A stretch of 64,000 bases of DNA from Azolla caroliniana (GCA_043228905.1 JBHGNT010000018.1:2728001-2792000); one strand, 5' to 3'. Counted from the stretch's first letter, positions 32,943 to 45,852 are shown. Translations and numbers: made by a program. Notes: generated by a model not told the origin, from the letters alone.

Positions 32943-34020
32943 CCAAAATGTATGTCGTCATGACAGTATCAAGCCCTACACTACCCCAAGCCTATCTTCT
33001 AGTACCCCTCCTTTCCCCATGGTGTAAAACTCCTTGTTTTTCTTAGAGGGGAAATGTGGTGTCCCTTTCGTGCGAGTGAATGCCTTTTAGCACACCACTA
33101 GTTTTAGCCCACCCTTTTAGCACACCCTTTTGGGACGCATGTAGCTAGGCCGGCCCAAAATGGGTACCTTTGTATCTTCTATAAATTGAACGATAAGTAA
33201 GAAGCTAGGCAAGTTGGTTGGGTTTCCTTTTATGTGGATTTCACAATATAACAAAGAGGACTTTGACAATAAAAAGGGGATATTTTACTTCACATTAAAA
33301 AGTAGACTTAGAGTAATAATATTTTTATAATGGATGTAAAACTTAATCGTATTTGTTTTATTTTTAATAAATAAATAAAAGGTTCAATAATTCCCCACTT
33401 TTTACTCTCCCACAAAATTTGATATTTTTATTTGTCATTAAAAAGGGAACCTCACACTAATAATATTTTTATAATAGATATAAAACTTAAAAGTATTTGT
33501 TTTGTTTTTCATAAAACAATGAATAAATAAATAAAAAGTAAAAAAATAAAAGGTTCATTGATTTCCCACTTTTTACTCTTCCTCGCATTTGCGAATGTTT
33601 CAATCATTCGTGTAAGAAAAATGCCCTCAAAGAATGATAAATACCATACTTTTGGATTAACTATTTATTATGTGGTAAATAAGCCTAAAAAATGAATAAA
33701 AAACATTAAAAAAACATTTTAAAAATGGGGAAAAAACAAAAAAAAACACAAGAATGTTTTAATAACATTCTCATTCGTTTTCCAACGTAGGAAAACGAAT
33801 GTAATGTTAGACGAACACAAATTTTACGTACTATGGATGGGTGTATGTATGTATGTATATATGGATGGATGGATGGATGGATGAATGGATGCGATGTGTC
33901 TAAATACCTCCAAAAATTGAAGAGGGTAAGTGAGGGAATCATGAAGAGGGACGGTGCAGGTCACTCAACCGAGTGCGCATGCGATCTACACCATCCGATG
34001 CAGAATAAATTACGCTCATA
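32943..34020. repeat. AT-rich intergenic DNA with direct repeats
   Basis: No gene is seen. Two imperfect copies of a roughly 144-bp unit lie at about 33292-33435 and 33436-33595, sharing TAATAATATTTTTATAAT and CCCACTTTTTACTCT. A GTAT/GATG tetranucleotide tract is at 33838-33890. Base composition is very AT-rich, unlike the flanking elements. Confidence 0.7.
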
Positions 34021-34029
34021 GAAATGGTC

Positions 34030-34345
34030 ACTTATTGGGGAGCCCGACTATGAGCCCCGCTCACTTATCAAGAGCCCGACTAGGAGCCCTGCTCATTAAT
34101 CAAGAGTCGGGCTAGGAACCCTACTCATTAATGAGCAGTGACTATAAAAACCCTGAGAAAGTCATTTTGAACCTATTTTGAAAACAACGTATTAGGGTAT
34201 TTGGAGGGAAGAATCAGAGAGGAGCACCACTTTCCACCATAATTAGAGAGGCACACCACTTTCCGCCAAAATCAGAGAGAGGAGCACCACTTTCCGCCGG
34301 AGAGCACTTCCCAACCACCTACCATCCTCATTCGATCAGCAAAAC
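34030..34345 (+). repeat. Short tandem repeats around a TATA-like box
   Basis: Three copies of a unit like AGCCCGACTAGGAGCCCTGC, spaced about 38 bp (34050-34135), then TATAAAAACC near 34143, then three copies of GAGAGGAGCACCACTTTCCGCC (34215-34310). This could be an old LTR or a gene promoter; the next coding sequence is the LINE tail 230 bp on. Confidence 0.4.
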
Positions 34346-34569
34346 GAAAGCGATAGTAGGTATGTATTTTGATGGTTATTTCTATTTTTTACATCATTAT
34401 CTCTTTTCTTTTCATTTACATTTGATCACATGGTTCCATATTCTAACATGGCAAGAGACTTAGTTGTTCCATTTTTCAAATGTGTCAATACATGCATTGT
34501 TATAATTTCACCATCAATATGAAGAAATGTTGAATAAGAAACAACAGGTCATTTTCTCTATGCTTCGAT
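34346..34569. other. no feature seen
   Basis: AT-rich spacer without recognisable coding or repeat content. Confidence 0.4.
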
Positions 34570-35870
34570 CTCTTGCACTTCTCGTCACCTTGGATATCCA
34601 ATTGGGGTGGAAGTTTCTCGTGTGAAACTTATTGAGTGGGTATCCAAAAGGTTGGAGGATAAGTTTATGTATTGGAGGTCTCAATTTTGGCCTTTTCATG
34701 TACGACTTAAGGTGGTCCAATCGATTAGGGTCTCTATGGTCTCTTATTATCTTCCTTTGATCCCATGGTCAAAGAAAGCTCTTGAAATGTTGTCACGCTC
34801 AATGAGAATGTTGTTAGGGAAAAGAAAAGGGAAAAGTGCCTTGTCATGGTTGGCATGGGATCATGTTTGTACTCCGAACTGTCTTGGTGGGGCATCAATA
34901 TTGAATCTATATGAGGATATGGTGGCTCGTCGATTTACTTTCATTCGATTCATGTTTGAAGGTGTACAACCTTGGACAAAAATGGTGGCATACTTTATAG
35001 AGAAGAACAGAATAAAACTTGGAAACATGAAGGTTGAAGCGAATTGGTGGAATGTAATTAATTCTGACAGGGATGTCAAATGTACAGGGTCTATGATAGT
35101 TAATCATTTGTTGACATCTTGGCAAAGTATGTTGGATTTTGTGGAATGGCATCCCCCACAAGACAGAGGATGTGCCAATTCATTACAAATGGAGGTTTTG
35201 GCAACATCAAGGTTGTTGAGGTGGGAAGGTAAACAAATTCTTAACCTCAATTTAATCGGATGGCTAGATTGGGTTTGGTAATAGTTAAGGATGCTATGTT
35301 GGTTTCACAAAGAAGATTAATGGCTTTTCGAACAATAAGATCAACATTTCGTATTCCAAAAGGTTATAACTTTATTTGGGATAAGTTGCAACAAATACTA
35401 TCTTCGCATGAGCCAATTCTTGATTTAGATGGGCGATCTCAAGAGCTTGATTGGAGGTTTGTTGGAAATAAGAGATTGACTATGATCTCAACGAATGTTG
35501 CTTATCACAAGTTCATTGATGTCAAACATAAGTGGTTGGCAGAAAGGGTTATAAAGATATGGGGTTTTCATAAGCCCATTACTTGGTGGTTTCATGTGAT
35601 CAAGGCAGGTTGGTGTTCTCGATTGATGCTTCGAGCCAAGGTATTTATTTGGAGAGTTATGGTTGGAGCTTTACCATTAGGGGATGCATTAAAAAAAAGA
35701 AACATTACTAAAGGATTGTGTTTCTTTTGTTCGGTGGAATTGGAACATAGTAAGCATCGATTTATTTCATGCCCGATGGCAAGGATGATTTGGAGGTGTA
35801 TCAATTTAGTGTGGATGTCTCTAACAGGAGTAAGTCTATCTTCCTTCAATTGGGTTTTTGCACATATGGA
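34570..35870 (+). pseudogene. LINE ORF2 C-terminal part, first segment
   Basis: AT-rich reading frame in two pieces (to 35281, then 35260-35870) joined by a frameshift near 35270. It starts in the late RT region (RHLGYPIGVEVSR, WSKKALEMLSRS, CLGGASILNL). A zinc-binding RT-type domain follows: FIWRVMVGALPLG, then CFFCSVELEHSKHRFISC. No catalytic RT motif is present. After NWVF (near 35859) it runs into a duplicated 31-base sequence and copia M; a matching continuation begins at 53604. Confidence 0.82.
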
Positions 35871-35922
35871 GAACAATGAACCGATGCCTCATTTTTGCAC
35901 ATATGGGGAACAATGAACCGAT
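35855..35922. repeat. 31-bp direct duplication at the LINE break
   Basis: TTTTTGCACATATGG followed by GAACAATGAACCGAT occurs at 35855-35885 and again at 35892-35922, 37 bp apart. Copia M sequence begins right after the second copy, which suggests repair at a break. Confidence 0.85.
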
Positions 35923-36650
35923 TCCTTGTGTCAAGAAGAAAATCTGTCTCTACAAGTGGTAAAGACAAGTATATTGAACGAGGAGACAAGAAGGAAGGAG
36001 AAGGGAGTCCTGTCTCAGACGGAGGCAAATGTGGCACAATATTTTGGCAGAGGAAGAAGCAAGCAGAGGAGTCCACAAAAGAAAGACAAGTCTCATGCCA
36101 GGTCCAAGTCCAAAGGAAAGCTCACATGTTTTTATTGTGGAAAACATGGACACTTCCAAAAGGACTGTTGACACCTTAAGAAAGACAAAGGTGCTTGAAA
36201 TGATGTCAAACCCAAAAGTATCTTTGAGGAGAAGGGCACTTCAACCGTGGCTACAAGTGAAGAAGAATTTATGTTCAATTGTGAGCAAGCGAGTGCAAAC
36301 CTTGCAAATGCAGAGTGCACTTGGGTGATTGATTCCGGTGCATTGTTCCATATAACTCCCTCGAGAGAGTGCTTCTTGTCTAACACAGTCGGGGACTATG
36401 GCTATAGAAAAGATGGGAGATAATGGAGAATGGAAGATAGCTGGCATCAGAAGTGTATGCCTGACAACATTGACCAATTGTCGGTTGGTTCTTAGGGATG
36501 TTCGACATGTGCCCGATATCAGGCTGAATCTGATATCTACTGGAAGAATGGATGATAAAGGCTACAATGGTAGTTTTTGAAATCGCAAATGGAAGTTTTG
36601 CAAGGGAAGTTTCATAGTGGCTCGAGCACAAACATAGGGCACAATGTATG
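35923..36650 (+). pseudogene. Copia M, first segment: gag C-terminus and protease
   Basis: Begins abruptly in gag (CQEENLSLQVVKTSILNEE), with the knuckle CFYCGKHGHFQKDC near 36126-36170 and the protease WVIDSGALFHITP near 36326-36365. Stops and shifts are frequent. The element is cut at GTATG (36646-36650), the target of G, and resumes at 41970. Its LTR and gag N-terminus are absent. Confidence 0.83.
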
Positions 36651-37260
36651 TGTTGGGAATCGACGCTTCGATTCACCTTCACCACTCGGCCACAACCGAG
36701 TAAGCGCGAATCAATGCAGCAGAAAATAGGAACCACAGAGAGAAACACACGAATGCACAGGGATTAACGTGGAAAACCCTATACGGGAAAAACCACGGGA
36801 GTACAAGACTCCAAACCAACACTATACAAAGAGAAGTATACAATGGCGAGCTGCAAGGCGACGACCTTGAGCTCGCTGTCCTCGCCACAGGCGGCGGAAA
36901 TACACAGAGGCGTCATCCTCTTCCTCTCCCACGCTCTATCTCTCTCTCTCTCTCACGGCTGCTCACTCTTCACTCCTCTTGAGTGGAAAAACAGAAAAAT
37001 GATAAAAAACAGTAAAACTGTTTGCCCTAAGTCATATTTATACATATATGACTTTGGGGCTATTTACAGCTATAGCCTCAGGGGCCCTTAGCAAAACGTA
37101 TTCACGGATATGTCCCTGCATCCGGATCTCTCTCCGGGTACATTCGTCATCCGGCTCCGAAGCCGGGGTCTTCATCATCTGGTTCCGAAACCGAAACCGG
37201 GCTTGTCGGCATTCAGTCCGACATCCGACTATCCCATCCGAAGGGACCGTAATCCCAACA
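36651..37260 (-). repeat. Copia G 3' LTR
   Basis: 610 bp, TGTTGGGAATCG...AATCCCAACA on the + strand. The minus strand carries TATAAATATGAC near 37030-37043 as a TATA candidate. Confidence 0.95.
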
Positions 37261-37270
37261 AACTCCCCCT

Positions 37271-40200
37271 TCACTTCGGCATGGGATGTCTCTCCAATCC
37301 GATCCTCTTCCGGCATGCTTCCAGCTTGTCGGGTGTGAGCACCTTGGTCAGCATATCCGACCCGTTCTCGTCCGTGTGGATCTTTGTCAGCACGAACTCC
37401 TTGTCTTCTATCCTTTCCCGGATCCAGTGATATCTTCGCTGGATGTGCTTCGTCCGGGAGTGATAGGCCGCGTTCTTCGCAAGGTGGATTGCACTCTGAT
37501 TGTCGCAGTAGAGTCGGTACTCCTCCTGCCGGATACCGAGCTCTCTAATGAAGTCCTTCATCCATATTATTTCCTTGCCGGCTTCAACAGCCGCCATGTA
37601 CTCCGCCTCCGTGGTTGACAACGCAACCGTCTTCTACAGCCTCGACTACCACGAAACGGCTCCCCCTGCATAGGTCATCACATACCCGGATGTGGACCGA
37701 CTGGTATCTGCATCAGCTGACATATCCGAATCGGTAAAACCGGAGCCGAATCGGAGGCACACGTTTGCCGTGCCCTTCAGGTATCGGAGTATCCACTTGG
37801 CCGCGTTCCAATGCTCTTTGCCGGGATTGCTCATGTACCGGCTCACCACTCCGACTGCATATCCGATGTCCGGTCTCGTACACACCATGGTGTACATCAA
37901 GCTCCCGACGGCTGAGGCATACGGCACTTTCATCATATCCTCCTTTTCAGCCTTTGTCTTGGGACTTTGCTTGTTGGACAGCTTGCAGTTTGCCGGGAGG
38001 GTCGATCCGACCGGTCTTGCTTCCGACATGTTGAACCGTTTAAGCACCTTTGTCATGTACTTCTCCTGTGACAGCCACAACTGCTTCTTGCTCCGGTCCC
38101 GGATGATGTGCATCCCTAGTATTTGTCTCGCCGGACCCAAGTCCTTCATTGAGAAGGTTCGGTGAAGAGCCTTCTTCAACATCCGTATCTTGACCTGGTC
38201 CCGTCCGACGATCAACATGTCGTCCACGTACAGGAGGAGTATTAGAAAGTCTCCTCCTTCGAACTTCTTCACAAACACGCAGTGGTCGGACTGCGTTTTG
38301 AGGTACCCTTCGTCGGTCATGAAGGAGTCGAACTTCCGGTACCATTGCCGGGGAGCCTGCTTCAGTCCGTAAAGGCTCTTCTTCAACCGGCATACCAGGT
38401 GCTCCTTCCCTTTCTTCTCGAATCCTTCCGGTTGCTGCATGTAGATCTCTTCATCGAGGTCACCGTGAAGGAATGCCGTCTTCACGTCCATCTGTTCTAC
38501 CTCGAGGTCCATGCTTGCCGCTATGCTCAGCACCGTCCGGATGGAGGTCATCTTCACTACCGGGGCAAATATCTCGTCGAAGTCGACGCCCTTCTTCTGC
38601 TGAAACCCCTTCACCACGATCCTGCCTTTGTATCTCGGGGGGTTTCCGGCATCTCCCGGTTTCAGCTTGAACACCCACTTGTTTCGAAGTGCCCGCTTTC
38701 CTTTCGGCAACTCCACAAGTTCATATGTGTGGTTCTCATGCAGGGAATCCATCTCGTCCTGCATGGCACTCAACCACCTGCGGCTCTGGGTGTCGTGCTT
38801 TGCTTCTTCAAAGCTCTCCGGCTCCCCCTCGTCGGTTAGCAGCACGTGCTCTGGATCCGGAAATCTCCGGGGGGCCCTCCTCTCTCTTAGAGGATATCTC
38901 CGTTCGGGAGCTTCGGTAACCGGTTCTTCCGATTCTTCTTCTTCATCCGAATCCATTTCGGGATCGGGGCCGGTTCCGGTATCATTTTCATCTTCTTCGG
39001 CCGGTTCTGTTTCTTCACCGTCTTCGGCCGGATCCTCGAGTGCTAACCGGTCCCTTGCCGGTCGGGACTGCTCCTCATAAAGTTGATCCTCACCGGTAGA
39101 CTTGGAGCTCTTCATCTTCTTCTCCGACTCCCAGTCGGCGAGTGTCTTGTTCTCCATGAAGATGATATCACGACTCCGGAATATCTTCTTGTCAACCGGG
39201 TCCCATACTCGGTAGCCGAACTCGTCATCGCCGTAACCGAGGAATATGCATGGCCGGGTCTTTGGATCTAGCTTTCCTCTCCGGTCCTTTGCCACATGCA
39301 CGTATGCGAGACACCCGAACACCTTCAGATGCCGGTAGGACACTTCCTTACCGGTCCACACTTTCTGCGGCGTGTCTCCGTCCAAAGGTACTGAGGGTGA
39401 TCTGTTTATCACGTATGTCGCCGTCGACATTGCCTCAGCCCAAAACCCCTTGGGTAATTTCGCATGCGCCAGCATACTCCGGACCCTCTCCATTATGGTC
39501 CGGTTCATCCTCTCGGCCAGCCCGTTCAGTTCCGGCGTCTTCGGCACAGTAAACTCGAGTCGGATTCCCTTCGAGCGACAGTACTCCTGGAACTGCCCCC
39601 GGTATTCCCCTCCGTTATCCGCTCGTATCGCTTTCAGCTTCTTACCGGATTCCCTTTCCACTCTCGCGTGGAGTTCTTTGAAGACGCACAACACTTGGTC
39701 CTTTGTCTTCAACGGTGCCGTCCACAGCTTCCGGCTGTGATCATCAATGAATGTTACGAAGTACTGGGCTCCGCCATGTGACTTCGTTTCTACCTGACAC
39801 ACATCAGTGTGCACCAACTCCAATGGTGCGCTACGTCTCGTCGGTGGCCTTGAGTGGAAGGAGGTTCGGTTCTGCTTACCGGCCAGGCAATCGATGCACT
39901 TCTCCAGGTGCACATGCTTCACTGGAATAAGGTTGTCTTCTGCAAGCCTCTTCATCCCCTTCTCACTCATGTGGCACAGTCTCTTGTGCCACAGCTCACC
40001 GACAGTGTCGGCTGCCACGTTCAACTCTTCCGGACACAACCGGGCATTCATCAGGTACAATGTGTTGTCTTTCCGGGCCCGAGCCACTATCAGGCTCCCC
40101 TTGCTGAACTTCATTACGCCGTTCCGGATGCTACCTGTGTAGCCTTCATCGTCTAGCCTCCCGGCCGAAATCAAGTTCAATCGAACCTCCGGAACGTGTC

Positions 40201-41329
40201 GGACATCCTTCAGCAGCATTTTGCATCCGGTCGGGGTTGTCAACCACACGTCTCCGATGCCGGCAATCCGGCACGTACCTTCATTTCCCATCCGAACACA
40301 GCCATGCTCACCGGCTGTGTAGGATGAGAAGTATCTTCTCTCCGGGGTCAGGTGGAACGATGCTCCGGAATCGACCACCCAGGTCGTCTCATCGCCGGCA
40401 ATGTTTACTTCACTTTCTTCGGTGATGAGCATGATTTCTTCCTCACTTGCCGCGAGTGCCGTTGTTCCTTTCCGGTCCTGCCCTCGCCGATCCGAACCTC
40501 TCCGGTCCGCGGCTCCCCGGTATGCACCGTTTCTCTCCGGTGACTTCTTCGAATCGGTGTCGTCGGCTCCGTTGTCTTTTTGGTAATGCCGACAATTCTT
40601 TCGGAAGTGCCCCGGCTTCCCACAGTGGAAACATGTGGGCCTTCCTCTTGACTGCGACCGGGTCCCCGACTTCTCCCGTCTTTGCGGACTCCGGTTCCAT
40701 TGTCTTCCCCGATCCGATTCGGTAAGCAGCGCCTTCGAGTCGGACGCCGGTTCTTTATCTCTCCGACGCGCTTCTTCGTTCAAAATACTTGTCTTTACCG
40801 TTTGTAAGGACAAGTTATCTTCTGTGCAGGAGGTGCTGAGAGTCACCACCAAGTTCTCCCAGCTTTCCGGCAATGTACACATCAGGATGATGGCTTGCAT
40901 TGCATCCTCCAACGGGAACTTGATCGCCGCAAGCTGATTCACGAATCCCATGAACGTGCTTACGTGTTCCACCATACTCTCGCCGTCCCGGTACTTGAGA
41001 TTCACTATCTTCCTCATCAGGGAGGTCCGGTTCAACGCATTCTTCCTCTCGTAGAGGCCCGACAGCTTCCGCCACATCTCATATGCGTTGGTGTCGTTCG
41101 CCACATGTTGTAGAACGCTCACGTCGACGTATTGCCGAATGGTTGCAACGGCTTTCCGGTTCAGAAGCCTCCATTCCGACTCAAGTACCCCTTTCGGTAT
41201 TTCCGACCTGTCAATCGGTTCGTACAGGTCCCGAACAATCAGAAGATCCTCCATCTTGATCTTCCAGTCGGCGTAATTCTGCGCAGTCAGCACCATCATC
41301 CCCGGCTGCCCGTTGCCGCCGCCTTCCAT
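37271..41329 (-). pseudogene. Copia G gag-pol polyprotein with two TAG codons
   Basis: ATG is at 41329-41327 (KMEGGGNGQPG), just after the primer site. Order: gag, knuckle CFHCGKPGHFRKNC, protease VVDSGASFHLT, pre-integrase HKRLCHMSEKG, integrase (VHTDVCQ, IRADNGGEY, GLAERMNRT), RT with YVDD, RNase H. The TAG codons at 37648-37646 and 37636-37634 replace CAG codons that element I keeps in VSWQSRLQ. G also lacks 18 bp present in I between FGSG and FTDSD. RNase H would be truncated, so G should not move on its own. Confidence 0.95.
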
Positions 41330-41359
41330 TTTCTGCAGCAGCCCGCTCTGATACCAGTT

Positions 41360-41969
41360 TGTTGGGAATCGACGCTTCGATTCACCTTCACCACTCGGCC
41401 ACAACCGAGTAAGCGCGAATCAATGCAGCAGAAAATAGGAACCACAGAGAGAAACACACGAATGCACAGGGATTAACGTGGAAAACCCTATACGGGAAAA
41501 ACCACGGGAGTACAAGACTCCAAACCAACACTATACAAAGAGAAGTATACAATGGCGAGCTGCAAAGCGACGACCTTGAGCTCGCTGTCCTCGCCACAGG
41601 CGGCGGAAATACACAGAGGCGTCGTCCTCTTCCTCTCCCACGCTCTATCTCTCTCTCTCTCTCACGGCTGCTCACTCTTCACTCCTCTTGAGTGGAAAAA
41701 CAGAAAAATGATAAAAAACAGTAAAACTGTTTGCCCTAAGTCATATTTATACATATATGACTTTGGGGCTATTTACAGCTATAGCCTCAGGGGCCCTTAG
41801 CAAAACGTATTCACGGATATGTCCCTGCATCTGGATCTCTCTCCGGGTACATTCGTCATCCGGCTCCGAAGCCGGGGTCTTCATCATCTGGTTCCGAAAC
41901 CGAAACCGGGCTTGTCGGCATTCAGTCCGACATCCGACTATCCCATCCGAAGGGACCGTAATCCCAACA
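41360..41969 (-). repeat. Copia G 5' LTR
   Basis: 610 bp; about three differences from 36651-37260. Confidence 0.95.
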
Positions 41970-43729
41970 GTATGTGATGCATGCCAAGATGTGTAAGGAT
42001 GAAACAAATGTGGCAGCCGACTCAAGTGGAGATCTATGGCATAAGAGGTCACATGAGTGAGAGAGGCATGCACATCCTGGGCGACTAAAAACTTCTTCCA
42101 GAAGTAAAACGAGTGTAGTTAGAGAGATGTGTCAATTGTCTGGTCGGAAAGCAAAAACAGAGTTGCATTACACTCAAGACCATCAAGGAGAAGAGAAGTT
42201 GCACGGGAACTAGTACACACAAACGTGTGCTACGTGGATGCTCCATCGCATCATGGTGGACAATACTTTATAACATTCATTGATGATTACAATCGAAAGT
42301 TGTGGGTTTTCGTACTTTAAAAGTCGAAGGATCAAGTATTGTCATTCTTCAATGAGTTCCAGGCCAAAGCTGAAAGAGAGTCGGGTCGAAAACTGAAGGT
42401 TGTTCAAACCGACAATAGTGGTGAGTACAAAGGACAGTTCGTAGAGTACTGCAAGTCCCAAGGTATTCGACTCGAATATGCCCAAGACCCCTAAGCTGAA
42501 TTGGCTTGTAAAGAGGATGAATCAAACTATCATGGAAAGAGTGAGGATCATGTTGTCGCATGCAAAGCTTCCAAAATCGTATTGGGTTGCGACAATGTAC
42601 ACGGTTGTTTATCTGATCAACAAGTCTCCCTTTGTTGCCCTAAAAAGTGATGGCCCATAGAGGGTGTGAACAGGTAAAGATGTCTCCTAGCACCACTTGA
42701 AGGTGTTCAGATGTCTGGCATATATGCATGTAGCAAAGGTTCAGAGGTTGAAGCTCAATAGCAAGTTGAAACCATGCATATTCCTGGGATACTCAGAGGA
42801 TGAATTCGACTACAAGCTGTGGGACTTACTTGACAAGAAGGTGGTGAGGAGTCAGGACATCATGTTATTAGAAGACAAGACAATCGAGGACTGGAAATAG
42901 CAGAAGTCGAAACTGACTCCCACTTCTACGAACTCAGGACTAGTCGACTCAACACAAGCAATTGTTAGGAGACAGCCAGTCGGAACAGCCGAATCCGAGA
43001 TGGTCGACTCGGAGCAGCCGACTAATACATATGAGTCAAAGTCAAATGATCTACATATTAAGGCATTTGATACATACGAATCGGAGTCGGTTGATTTTCA
43101 ACAACCGATCAACATCTATGAACCCGGGCCGAATGAAGAGTCGACAAACAGATCCGAACATGAGCTGACAAATGGGAAGTGGAAGATATCAACTTAGGCA
43201 AAGGAGGGCACCCTCACAATATGCCAGTCAATATGTTCTATTGACTGATGAAGATGAGCCAGAGTGCTACGAGGAGGCCATGGAAGATAAACGCAAGGAG
43301 AAATGGCAAAGTGCAATGCAAGATGAGATGGACTCTTTGCATGCAAATTACACATATGACTTGGTGAAACTATCAAAAGGTTAGAGAGCCCTGAGAAACA
43401 AATAGTTCTTCAAGCTGAAGAATCAGGAAGATGGTAGCTCACCCAGATACAAGGCCCGAAATATAGTAAAGGGGTTCTAGTAGAAGAAAGGGGTAGATTT
43501 TTATGAGATCTTCCCACCAGTCATAAAGATGACATCCATTCATATAGTGTTGGGTATTGCTGCCAGTATGAATATGGAGATAGTGCAGTTGGATTTCAAG
43601 ACACCATTCTTGCATGGGGAATTAGATGAAGAGATCTACATGCAACAGCCCGAAGGCTTTGTGGAGAAAGGAAAAGAGAACCTAGTGTGTCGACTAAGGT
43701 AAAGCTTGTATGGTCTGAAACCTAGGAGA
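41970..43729 (+). pseudogene. Copia M, second segment: integrase and RT start
   Basis: Picks up the frame lost at 36650 (pre-integrase: NVAADSSGDLWHKR). Integrase pieces are HTNVCYVDAPSHHGGQ, TDNSGEYKGQF and KRMNQTIMERV; then FGYS-type EDEFDYKLWDLLDKK; then RT start (MQDEMDSLHANYTYDLVKL; ELDEEIYMQQPEGF). It stops at SLYGLKP, where it meets an oppositely oriented copia fragment. Many stops. Confidence 0.85.
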
Positions 43730-44665
43730 ATCAGATCTGATATGGGAATGCCCAGATCCTTCAATATCCATTTTAGCCAAACGGCTTCACAAGTGGAAAT
43801 TGTCGCGCCCCTGTATTTAGCCTCTATGCTCAACAGTGCAAATGTCGGTTGTTGTTTGATGCTCCAGGATATGGCTCCACTTCCGAGGGAGAAGATGAAC
43901 CCTGAGCTTGATCGTCTATTGACTTTGTAGTTGGCCCAATCAACATATGTGTACCCTTCGAGTTGTATCGGTGTGGTCGATTTGTAGAAGATGCCGAAAT
44001 CCATGGTTCCACTCACATACCTAGTTTGCATGAACTGACTAAGGAGGCCAACTGGGTAACTCAGGTCGGATCGGGTAATTGTGAGGTAGATGAGGCTTTT
44101 GACTAGTTGACGATAGAGCGTCGGCTCACACTCTCTTGTGCTTGAGTCGGCATCTAGCTATAGGTTGCGATCAAGAGGGGTGGTGTTGGGCTAACACTGT
44201 ATCATCCCAAACTTGTAGAGAGGATTGAGGATATAATGCTTTTGAGAAAGCATGATGCCATCAGGAGTCTGAATTACTTCTATTCCTATAAAGGAATGGA
44301 GCTCGTTCATGTCTTTCATTTCGAATCGGTTGGAGAGGAGCATCTTGATCTGCTCAATGTCTGCTAACTACTCTCCTCCTATGACCAAGTCATCCACATA
44401 AATGATGATAAATACATGTCCTCTGGAGTCGCTCTAGATGAACAGAGAGTTTTCAAAGTTGGACATGTTGAAACTGATTTGATGAAGATGCTAGGTTATC
44501 TTCTAATGTCATTCTCTCGATGCCTGCTTGAGGCCATAGAGAGCCTTGGACATACCGCTTGCGGGTGTGTGCTCGACTTGAAGCCTGGTGATTGTACCAT
44601 GTACACCTCCTCATCTAATTCACTTTGGAGAAAGACATTCTTCAAATCCATTTGCTGGAGGTATC
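43730..44665 (-). pseudogene. Copia N: inverted RT/RNase H fragment
   Basis: On the minus strand: RT (LQSELDEEVYMVQSPGF near 44600, GIEVIQTPDGIMLSQ near 44270) and RNase H (DWANYKVNRRSSSGFIFSL; SIEAKYRGA; LKDLGIPISD). It is cut at both ends: at 43730 by the junction with M, and at 44665 by the LTR of L. Opposite orientation to M at a shared pol region points to a rearrangement. Confidence 0.78.
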
Positions 44666-45166
44666 TGTTGGGAAACCAGTCCCTCCAGATGTGATCCAGA
44701 TGAGAACTAGACGAGCCGGATCGAACAAGTCGAAGGAACCGGACCGGATGGATCCGAAAGGTATCCGGCCGGACATATTAGTAAATATGTTTTGATGTGA
44801 CTGTTCAGCACCCTAAGTTATATAAGTATAAATATAACTAGGGCAACATTGTTGTATAAGGTTGTTGTATGTGTTGTACAGAGAGAGAGACAGAGAGTGA
44901 GGAGAGAGATACAGAACTTGTATCTGTTGTAACCACCGGTTGATGAAGGTAGAGCTCAAGGTCGTTACCTTGGAGTCTCCCATTGTACCCTTCCTCTTTC
45001 TAGTGGTATAGATTGGAGTTTGTGGGCTCCCGTGGTTTTTCCCGATTAGGGTTTTCCACGTAAACATCCGGTGTCATTTTCATTTATCTGCTAGTGCATT
45101 AGTTTCTATTCCGTTTCTTCCATTGAGTATTTGAATCTCGGTTGTGGCCGAAGAAGATTCTTAACA
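44666..45166 (+). repeat. Copia L 5' LTR
   Basis: 501 bp, TGTTGGGAAACC...TTCTTAACA, followed by the primer site TGGTATCAAAGC (45170-45181, initiator Met type). It lies in copia N, with GTATC as the left flank; no 3' LTR is present in the window. Confidence 0.82.
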
Positions 45167-45211
45167 AAGTGGTATCAAAGCTTGTGTTCTAAGCTTCAAA
45201 CAAAGAAAGAG

Positions 45212-45352
45212 AATGGAAGAGTCATTTGGTGGCATGTTCAAGCTCACCGGCTCCAACTCTGCAGTGTGGAAGTCGAAGATGAGAGACATGCTAGTGGTCA
45301 AAGATCTCTGCCTGTCGATACAGTTTGGAGACAAAAGACTAGACAAGATTGA
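45212..45352 (+). pseudogene. Copia L gag N-terminus, cut by element E
   Basis: ATG at 45212 starts EESFGGMFKLTGSNSAVWK SKMRDMLVVKDL, a typical copia gag opening. It is truncated after 47 codons by the LTR of E. The remainder of L is missing. Confidence 0.8.
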
Positions 45353-45852
45353 TGTCGCGACCTAGGAAGTAATGCATACGAAGACAACGACATACTGTTA
45401 CCCGTTCCTTTGGGTGAACACCTTCGATAGATCTGCGTCTATTGGTCTTCAAGGGCGTGGTACGTGAAGGCTCGTAACAGAGGCGTCGAGAGAGATACAG
45501 GGCTCAGAAAGAAAACACTAGCGAGGTCTTGATAGAAGTGGCGGCGTAAAACTCATAGGTATGGATCAAAGCACAGACTCATGCAACAAAAATAGGCACA
45601 AATCAGATATATTACTATGACAGAAAAGATTACAGAACACGGCCTATGGTCGGTGACCTTACGAGTTGATCTAATTACGAATGACTAAGCTAGTGCTTCC
45701 GCCTCTAGTTTTTCTTCTCTCCCTTTCTGAGGTATTGTTCCTCGTTTAAATAACCTTTCCCCTAATACACCGTCGAGCCGTCGGTGGCCCGTGATACTCG
45801 GACTCGGCGTTTGCTAATTTCCTAATTTTACATTTCTGTCCCCTGGACAGCA
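45353..45852 (-). repeat. Element E 3' LTR
   Basis: About 500 bp, TGTCGCGACC...CTGGACAGCA on the + strand. The right edge is fixed by homology to D; the left edge is the first TG where copia L gag stops. Confidence 0.75.

Larger units (their letters stand above)
36651..41969 (-). mobile_element. Copia G: young but disabled Ty1/copia element
   Basis: 5319 bp with two 610-bp LTRs that differ at about three positions, and a perfect GTATG target duplication (36646-36650, 41970-41974) inside copia M. Primer site: minus strand 41356-41345, TGGTATCAGAGC (initiator Met). Polypurine tract: 37261-37277. One long gag-pol frame, broken only by two TAG codons. It is closely related to element I. Confidence 0.96.

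Noticed and set aside
34030-34345. A host gene promoter driving 34570-35870
   Set aside because: The downstream frame is a LINE tail without a 5' end; the short repeats are equally compatible with an old LTR.
36843-37091. Frame starting MASCKATTLSSL in copia LTRs (also 41552, 59096, 63824)
   Set aside because: Antisense to the element within the LTR; recurs only because the LTR is repeated.
37692-41476. Many plus-strand frames across copia G and I
   Set aside because: Shadows of the minus-strand polyprotein.
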